From assembly GCA_947630325.1 (NCBI GenBank), contig CANRHB010000001.1, positions 157,579 through 221,578 of the forward strand: DNA of 64,000 nt, given 5' to 3'. A program made the position numbers and the translations under genes. Below are positions 60,401-64,000 of this stretch, one piece after another. Within the stretch, counting starts at the first letter, position 1. Every line of letters begins with the position of its first letter. Origin of the DNA: an uncultured Clostridia bacterium (GTDB taxonomy: Bacteria; Bacillota; Clostridia; Christensenellales; Borkfalkiaceae). The notes under the pieces were generated by a model, which saw nothing but the letters and a program-made list of their open reading frames with translations, was not told the DNA's origin and ran no database searches.

Positions 60401-61032
60401 TCCCAATCCTCTTTGTGCAGGTAGTGGACGTCGTTGGTGGCGACGAGCTCCACCCCCGTCTCCTCCGAAAGGCGCACCATGAGCGGCAAAATTTCCCTCT
60501 GTTCGGGAATGCCGTGGTTCTGGATCTCTATGTAAAAGTCCTCGCCGTAAATGTCCCGCATGGAGAGGACGAACTGTTTTGCGCCGTCATAGTCCCCTGC
60601 CATCAAAAGGCGGGAGAGCCGACCCGCAAGGCAGGCGGAGAGGCAGATGACCCCCTCGGAGTGCTCTTTGAGCATTTTATAGTCGATGCGCGGGCGGTAG
60701 TAAAAGCCGTCCACAAAGGCGGCGGAGTCCATCTGCACGAGATTGACATAGCCCGCCTTGTTCTTGGCAAGCAGAATGAGGTGGTCGGCATGTTGGCTGT
60801 TTTTCACCTTCATGTCGTCCACCACGTAAAATTCACAGCCGATGATGTACTTGATCCCCCTCTTTTTGCACTCCTCGGCGAAGTAGAGGGAGGCGTACAT
60901 GTTGCCGTGATCGGTCACCGCGACCGTGTTGATCCCGTTTTTTTCGCAGTGCTCCACGAGCTCGTCCACCTTGACGGCCCCATCGAGCAAGCTGTACTCC
61001 GTATGCAGATGTAAATGAACAAAGTCGACCAT
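57424..61032 (-). CDS. dnaE: DNA polymerase III alpha subunit DnaE
   Basis: Replicative or lagging-strand polymerase of C family. It has 1202 residues. The N-terminal PHP domain starts FVHLHLHTEYSLLDGAVKVD and keeps its His/Asp metal ligands (TDHGNMY). The palm shows GPGRGSGVGSIVAYSIGITN and the catalytic acidic motif PDFDVDF near residue 400. A helix-hairpin-helix region and an OB-fold (residues about 985-1090) follow, and the protein ends with a short C-terminal tail. Firmicutes usually also have PolC, which is not in this window. SD GAGGAG precedes the ATG. Confidence 0.97.
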   Translation of the reverse strand: MVDFVHLHLHTEYSLLDGAVKVDELVEHCEKNGINTVAVTDHGNMYASLYFAEECKKRGIKYIIGCEFYVVDDMKVKNSQHADHLILLAKNKAGYVNLVQMDSAAFVDGFYYRPRIDYKMLKEHSEGVICLSACLAGRLSRLLMAGDYDGAKQFVLSMRDIYGEDFYIEIQNHGIPEQREILPLMVRLSEETGVELVATNDVHYLHKEDWEMQDVLMCIQMKKTLDDPARMKMETHEFYFKSGDEMAALFPTLPQAIANTRVIADKVSDTDTPFNLKPNGTPVYDKSLIPLYTADDGTPSPEFLTRLTWERLPKRYPVITEEIKKRVEYELSIIIKMGFADYFLIVWDYINWSREHDIPVGPGRGSGVGSIVAYSIGITNVDPLKYDLLFERFLNPDRVSMPDFDVDFCTERRGETIEYVRRRYHPENVAQIVTFGTLASRAVIKDVGRVMRVPYSETDRVTKLMDGKSTIRELLGLDIEKCRKKVADTEGDEDKHSEALKKLAEQEGKRNSEFIEIYESDENLKRVIDMGLRLEGMPRNTSMHAAGVVICRKRIADNVPLSRNDEDITTQFDMKEVESIGMLKMDFLALTTLTDIKKTLDYIYEDYGKKIEFDQNCDDPGAYALICEGDTDAVFQLEQGGMKRFMKQLQPNCLEDLIAGISLYRPGPMDFIPSYLKNRNDPRSITYLTPLLKPILEKTYGVIIYQEQVMQIFQNLAGYSLGQADLVRRAMAKKHLSELMAQKDKFIYGDVDKVVGEDKDGNPVYGNITGCGAHGISPEVAAELFGQMESFASYAFNKSHAAAYAVIAYQTAYLKKYYPKEFLAGVLNNRITKIDEIAKYVVYMKEKNIAVYPPDVNRSKAYFSVEGNGVRFGLCALRGVGIGAMEEVIAERTKNGTFKDFSDFLMRCTKFVNKRMVEALIFGGAFDSFGKHRSQYSAVYEDLMKRIAGIDKQKSGAQMSLFGDIIEETAPAAEYPSIPEWPSADLLSHEKEVLGVYVSGHPFQPFAKYFGNCSFHCGMLADFEEDEETGDRTYHQIKNGQPATMGGLISAVKKINTKGGALMAFVTVEDLYGSIDCLAFPKIYEKARSFLRQDVVVKVAGKLSIDPDKLPVIVLDRIEEFTEGEPAAAPAPRGEGEVLWLDARGLSDGDFEELLDTLSGYEGGTKAKILHGGKRYEYEVNVTRAFLAELRTFLPEPCIKLL

Positions 61033-61045
61033 AATAACTCCTCAC

Positions 61046-61153
61046 ACGTTTCTTTTCCTTGCCGCTTGTCCCGCCTCAAAAGGCGGGAATACGTTTGTCG
61101 CTCCACGGGCTACGCTCCAAACGTGAAGCGGCAATCGTAATGAAAAGAAACGT
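61046..61153. repeat. Nested stem-loop element upstream of dnaE
   Basis: Outer stem ACGTTTCTTTTC (61046-61057) with GAAAAGAAACGT (61142-61153), perfect. Second stem TTGCCGCTT (61059-61067) with AAGCGGCAA (61126-61134). Inside are two hairpins, CCCGCCT-caaa-AGGCGGG (61070-61087) and ACGTTTG (61091-61097) with CAAACGT (61118-61124). The outer CTTTTC/GAAAAG block resembles the arms of the elements at 26641 and 50853. It would lie in the dnaE leader. Confidence 0.65.
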
Positions 61154-61380
61154 CGTGATAAATTTTGTCGTGTGGCGCTTTACGGCGGAAGTGAATTCCG
61201 CCTACGCCGCTCGGCGTAAAATAATAATATTTTTGCTTTTTCTCGGCATAATTTGGAATAAGCACCCTGCTTGAATTTTCTCTTCGCTTGGTTGCAGTTT
61301 TTTTATTTCGTCGTAACGGGCAAAGCCCGTTTCGGCAGATTTCCTCTCGCAACATGGGTATGCGCAAAACCATTCCAAAA
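61154..61380. other. Non-coding gap before dnaE
   Basis: It contains two small hairpins, GGCGGAA-gtgaa-TTCCGCC (61184-61202) and TACGCC-GCTC-GGCGTA (61203-61218), then AT-rich sequence. I found no convincing promoter or gene. Confidence 0.5.
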
Positions 61381-61530
61381 TGTCATTTCGAGCTTGTCGA
61401 GAAATCTCTACCTCAGTATTAAATAATGCAGAGATTTCTCCACTCCGTTCGCTTCGCTCACTTCGGTACTTCGCCTGCGGCTCGTGCCGCCCTTCGGCAA
61501 CATAGAACGTGCGGGCGGGACGAAATGACA
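61381..61530. repeat. MITE-like repeat with TGTCATTTCG terminal inverted repeats
   Basis: TGTCATTTCG (61381-61390) and CGAAATGACA (61521-61530) bound 150 bases. Inside, GAGAAATCTCTAC...GCAGAGATTTCTC forms a stem, and CTCGTGCCGCCCTTCGGC plus AACATAGAACGTGCGGGCGG match the unit at 50530-50586. Confidence 0.65.
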
Positions 61531-61570
61531 AATCAGGAAGATGGAATGAATAGAACCCCCTTCCCAGCGA

Positions 61571-62419
61571 TCAACCCTTTCTGTAATACTCCATGAGTTT
61601 GCGGAAACGGTGGTTGAGGCAGGACTTCGTGATCCCCAGCGTCTGGGCAAGTTCGCCGAGGGAGAGCGCGGGATCATTAAGACGCGCCTCGGCCGCCTCG
61701 CGCAGTACCGCGGGGAGTTCGTTCAACTTCCCCGAACGCTTGAGCGAGGAAAAGGCGCGCACTTGCTCCACGCTTGCGATCGCCGCCCTGTCCGCGTTCC
61801 CCGAGGAACAGTTGAGCGCACGGTTTTCATAGTTGTTCTCCTCCCGCTGTGCGGAGACCGCGTTGAACCGCGCAAGCGCATTCTCCGCCCCCAAAACGGA
61901 GAGAAAATCGGAGATCGCCTCGCGGCTCTTGATGTATATCACCGTTCTGTCCCCGCGCTCGGTAAGCCCGTAAACAAATTGCAGTTCGTCCAAAACCTGC
62001 GGAAAACGCTCCCCGCTTGCCGCAGAAAGCCCGAATTCGAGGTGAAATCCCGTCTTTTTTCCCGCGCGGGGAAGGGTGCAGCTCCCGCCGCCGAGAAAGA
62101 CCCCCTTGAGATAGGCGATCCGCTCCTCCTCCGTCCGTTCCTCGCCGAGTTCCCACTCTCCCGCAAGATAAAAGGTCAGCTTGTCCTTGCCGTGCTTGGG
62201 ATCGAGCGAGGCCTCGGTCAACGTCATTTCGCCGCCGACGCTCTCCGAAAGGGCGAGAAGATATTCCGCGGTGCTCTCGCTCTCGAGAGAGAGAAAACAA
62301 CCCTCCCCCTCCCTTCTGCCGCCCGCGTCCAACACGCCGCAGAGGAGGGCAACGCCTTCCTCCCGCGTGCGCGGCGCGCGCCGCGTAAGTTCCCGCTTGA
62401 TTTCCTGCGTAAAGTTCAT
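61571..62419 (-). CDS. whiA: DNA-binding protein WhiA
   Basis: Gram-positive regulator of division and sporulation genes. It has 282 residues, somewhat shorter than the usual 300-320. The N-terminal LAGLIDADG-like fold includes YLKGVFLGGGSCTLPRAGKK and HLEFGLSAASGERF; the C-terminal helix-turn-helix reads LSLGELAQTLGITKSCLNHR. ATG overlaps the PHP gene stop (ATGA). In many firmicutes whiA follows rapZ and yvcK; here a PHP gene is in that place. Confidence 0.93.
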   Translation of the reverse strand: MNFTQEIKRELTRRAPRTREEGVALLCGVLDAGGRREGEGCFLSLESESTAEYLLALSESVGGEMTLTEASLDPKHGKDKLTFYLAGEWELGEERTEEERIAYLKGVFLGGGSCTLPRAGKKTGFHLEFGLSAASGERFPQVLDELQFVYGLTERGDRTVIYIKSREAISDFLSVLGAENALARFNAVSAQREENNYENRALNCSSGNADRAAIASVEQVRAFSSLKRSGKLNELPAVLREAAEARLNDPALSLGELAQTLGITKSCLNHRFRKLMEYYRKG

Positions 62420-63192
62420 AGATTCCTTTTTTTATACTCCGCAAGGCGCAACACGGGCATTCTGCCGTCGATGTTGTCGATGCGCTCGAGGGGCACGCCG
62501 ACCCGCTCGATCTGCTCCTTGGCAAGCGCAATGTCGCCCAGCCGCTTGGGGGAATGGGCGTCCGAATTCACCAAAAAGCGCGCGCTCGTCTTTTGCACGA
62601 TGTCGCAAAGTTCCTCGTCCGTAAAATGCGTCTTTTTGCCGCTGATCTCCACGTAAGTGCCATAGTCGGCGCAACATTTCGCCACTTCGAGCGCGTCGGC
62701 AAAGCATTGGAAATTGATGTGGGTAAGCATGTCCACGGGGTTCTTTTTGACGGTGTTGATGTACCCCTGCGTCTGGTCTTTGACGATCCGCCCCTTGAGG
62801 TGAAGCCCCATGTTGTAGCTGAGATACCCTCTCCAGCCGTTCCGCCAATCCCGCCAGCTCTCGTGACTGCTCATGACATGGAATCCCGCAAGATAGAGGT
62901 CGAAGTTGGCATAGTCCTCTATGCCGAGTTCGCTCGTCCCCTCCCTGCCGAGAATATTTTCCTCGATCCCGACAAGGATCTTTACGCCGTACTTTTTTTC
63001 GGCTTCTTCGATCTCATGGGTATAGCGCGCCCTTTCCTTGCGCTTCAAGCCAAAGACAAGGTGGGAATAGCCGTGCTCCGTCAGCGCAAACGCGGCGAGC
63101 CCGAGTTCTTTTGCCCGCGCCGCCTGCTCGTCCACCGTGCAATGCCCGTCCGAATATCTGGTGTGTGCGTGTAAGTCTGCTGTCAGTTTCAT
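62416..63192 (-). CDS. PHP-domain phosphoesterase
   Basis: Metal-dependent phosphoesterase; the substrate is unknown. It has 258 residues with PHP ligands in DLHAHTRYSDGHCT, LTEHGYSHLVFG, GIEENIL, GFHVMSSHES, VEISGKKTHF and NSDAHSPKRLGD, closest to the YcdX/histidinol-phosphatase-like group. It sits between murB and whiA and overlaps whiA. Histidinol phosphatase activity is not supported by any his gene nearby. Confidence 0.87.
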   Translation of the reverse strand: MKLTADLHAHTRYSDGHCTVDEQAARAKELGLAAFALTEHGYSHLVFGLKRKERARYTHEIEEAEKKYGVKILVGIEENILGREGTSELGIEDYANFDLYLAGFHVMSSHESWRDWRNGWRGYLSYNMGLHLKGRIVKDQTQGYINTVKKNPVDMLTHINFQCFADALEVAKCCADYGTYVEISGKKTHFTDEELCDIVQKTSARFLVNSDAHSPKRLGDIALAKEQIERVGVPLERIDNIDGRMPVLRLAEYKKRNL

Positions 63193-63246
63193 GCCTTTGT
63201 TCTTTCCCTGTATATCATCATGTAAAATGTGGGCCCATGGAGGGTG

Positions 63247-64000
63247 TTATGGGAGGCGGCGGACCTCCTCGCGGAGCAATATCCCCGTCTTGCGCTCTAC
63301 TTCCCGTTTGATGAGGGCGATGAGCGTGGAGACGTCGGCAGAAGTCCCTCCCTCGTTGAGAATAAAGTTGCCGTGCTCCTTGGAGACGACCGCCCCGCCG
63401 ACGCGCGCGCCCTTCAAGCCGCAACGCTCGATGAGCCGCCCCGCCGAATCCCCCTCGGGGTTGACGAACACACAGCCCATGCTCCTGCCCTTGGGAAGAT
63501 GCGCCCGCTTTGCGCGGAACGTTTCGAGCCGCCGCGAAATTTCGCATAGCGAAGAAGCCTTCCCCTTTAAGTATGCGCCCGTGACGGCGATCCCGCTCTG
63601 GAAAATGCTGAATTTTTCCGAAAAAGCGCAGTCGCGGTGGGAAAGTGTCGTAATTTTTCCCCTTTCTATGCCGATGACCGTTGCCGTGACGTCCGAAAAA
63701 TGGGTTTCCGCAACGCCCGCATTCATCGTGATCCCCCCGCCGACCGTCATGGGAATGCCCGTGAACGCCTCGAACCCGCCGAGCCCATGCGCACACGCAA
63801 AGCGGAGGAGCGCGCCGCCCGTGACCCCCGCTCCCGCGAACAAAGTCTCCCCGTCCGCATAGAGCGTGTTGAGCCGCCCGAACCGCACGACGACCCCCTC
63901 AAAGGGTGCGTCCGCAGGCAAAACATTCGCGCCCGCGCCCAAAAAACAGTGCGGGATCCCCCTCTTCCGGAGGTAGACGAGCAGTTCCGCCGCACTCTCG
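63247..64000 (-). CDS. murB: UDP-N-acetylenolpyruvoylglucosamine reductase MurB, 5' end cut by window
   Basis: FAD enzyme that reduces UDP-GlcNAc-enolpyruvate to UDP-MurNAc. About 250 codons are present; the first 40 or so lie beyond base 64000. The frame is open to the edge (ESAAELLVYLRKRGIPHCFL before GAGANVLPADAPFEG). Other motifs are FEAFTGIPMTVGGGITMNAG, SMGCVFVNPEGDSAGRLIE (with the family's proton-donor region) and GGAVVSKEHGNFILNEGGTS. The neighbours whiA and PHP match the usual murB-whiA region. Confidence 0.95.
   Translation of the reverse strand, partial: ESAAELLVYLRKRGIPHCFLGAGANVLPADAPFEGVVVRFGRLNTLYADGETLFAGAGVTGGALLRFACAHGLGGFEAFTGIPMTVGGGITMNAGVAETHFSDVTATVIGIERGKITTLSHRDCAFSEKFSIFQSGIAVTGAYLKGKASSLCEISRRLETFRAKRAHLPKGRSMGCVFVNPEGDSAGRLIERCGLKGARVGGAVVSKEHGNFILNEGGTSADVSTLIALIKREVERKTGILLREEVRRLP

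Overview
This window looks like the chromosome of a Gram-positive Clostridia-type bacterium. The evidence is strong Shine-Dalgarno sequences, a firmicute-style division/cell-wall cluster, MurE with the DNPR motif for meso-diaminopimelate, WhiA, DegV, NrdD/NrdG, an NfnAB-like ferredoxin:NADP oxidoreductase and a single-gene DnaE of 1202 residues. Base composition is GC-rich for the group. An uncultivated gut lineage is my guess, not something the sequence proves. I see no rRNA, tRNA, CRISPR array, prophage or transposase gene.

Layout. 1-8967 (minus strand): the mra/dcw cluster mraZ-rsmH-ftsL-pbpB-murE-mraY-murD-ftsW, with start/stop overlaps at several junctions, driven by a consensus promoter overlapped by MraZ boxes. 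9010-10216: murI and, divergently, rpsT. 10335-16166: a polyamine uptake unit, with a PuuR-like HTH-cupin regulator behind two identical palindromic operators, then potABCD with unusual PotA and PotD. 16183-19877: two ABC-2 type exporters; the second (natAB-like) has a long structured leader that reads as a transcription attenuator. 20045-26610: the mutS-mutL-miaA-ynbB operon. 27016-29451: miaB and a sirtuin. 29566-31770: a class A PBP on the plus strand. 31762-41035: one long minus-strand operon with an acyl-ACP thioesterase, two small membrane proteins, carA, a carB fused to a DapF-like domain, a cysteine desulfurase and thiI. 41070-45149: amidase, nfnAB and divergent degV. 45194-50244: a metallochaperone pair (one with a huge His/Asp tract), the two K+ uptake subunits and an rRNA/tRNA m5C methyltransferase. 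50897-57344: aminopeptidase, nrdDG with NrdR boxes, a PfkB-type kinase and pfkA. 57424-64000: dnaE, whiA, a PHP phosphoesterase and murB (cut by the window edge).

How they fit together. Most genes are core: peptidoglycan precursor synthesis and septal polymerisation (mur/fts genes, murI, murB, pbp1), replication and repair (dnaE, mutSL, nrdDG), tRNA modification (miaA, miaB, thiI with its desulfurase), carbamoyl phosphate synthesis and glycolysis. Novelty lies in gene fusions and in non-coding sequence. The main points are: (1) a CarB-DapF fusion whose DapF-like domain has lost both catalytic cysteines; (2) a sensor hairpin, antiterminator, terminator and leader peptide upstream of natAB; (3) a short double palindrome, built on CATAGTACTATG, present five times in and between unrelated genes; (4) two inverted copies of a roughly 250-bp non-coding element, with related stem-loops elsewhere; (5) near-leaderless transcripts with consensus promoters.
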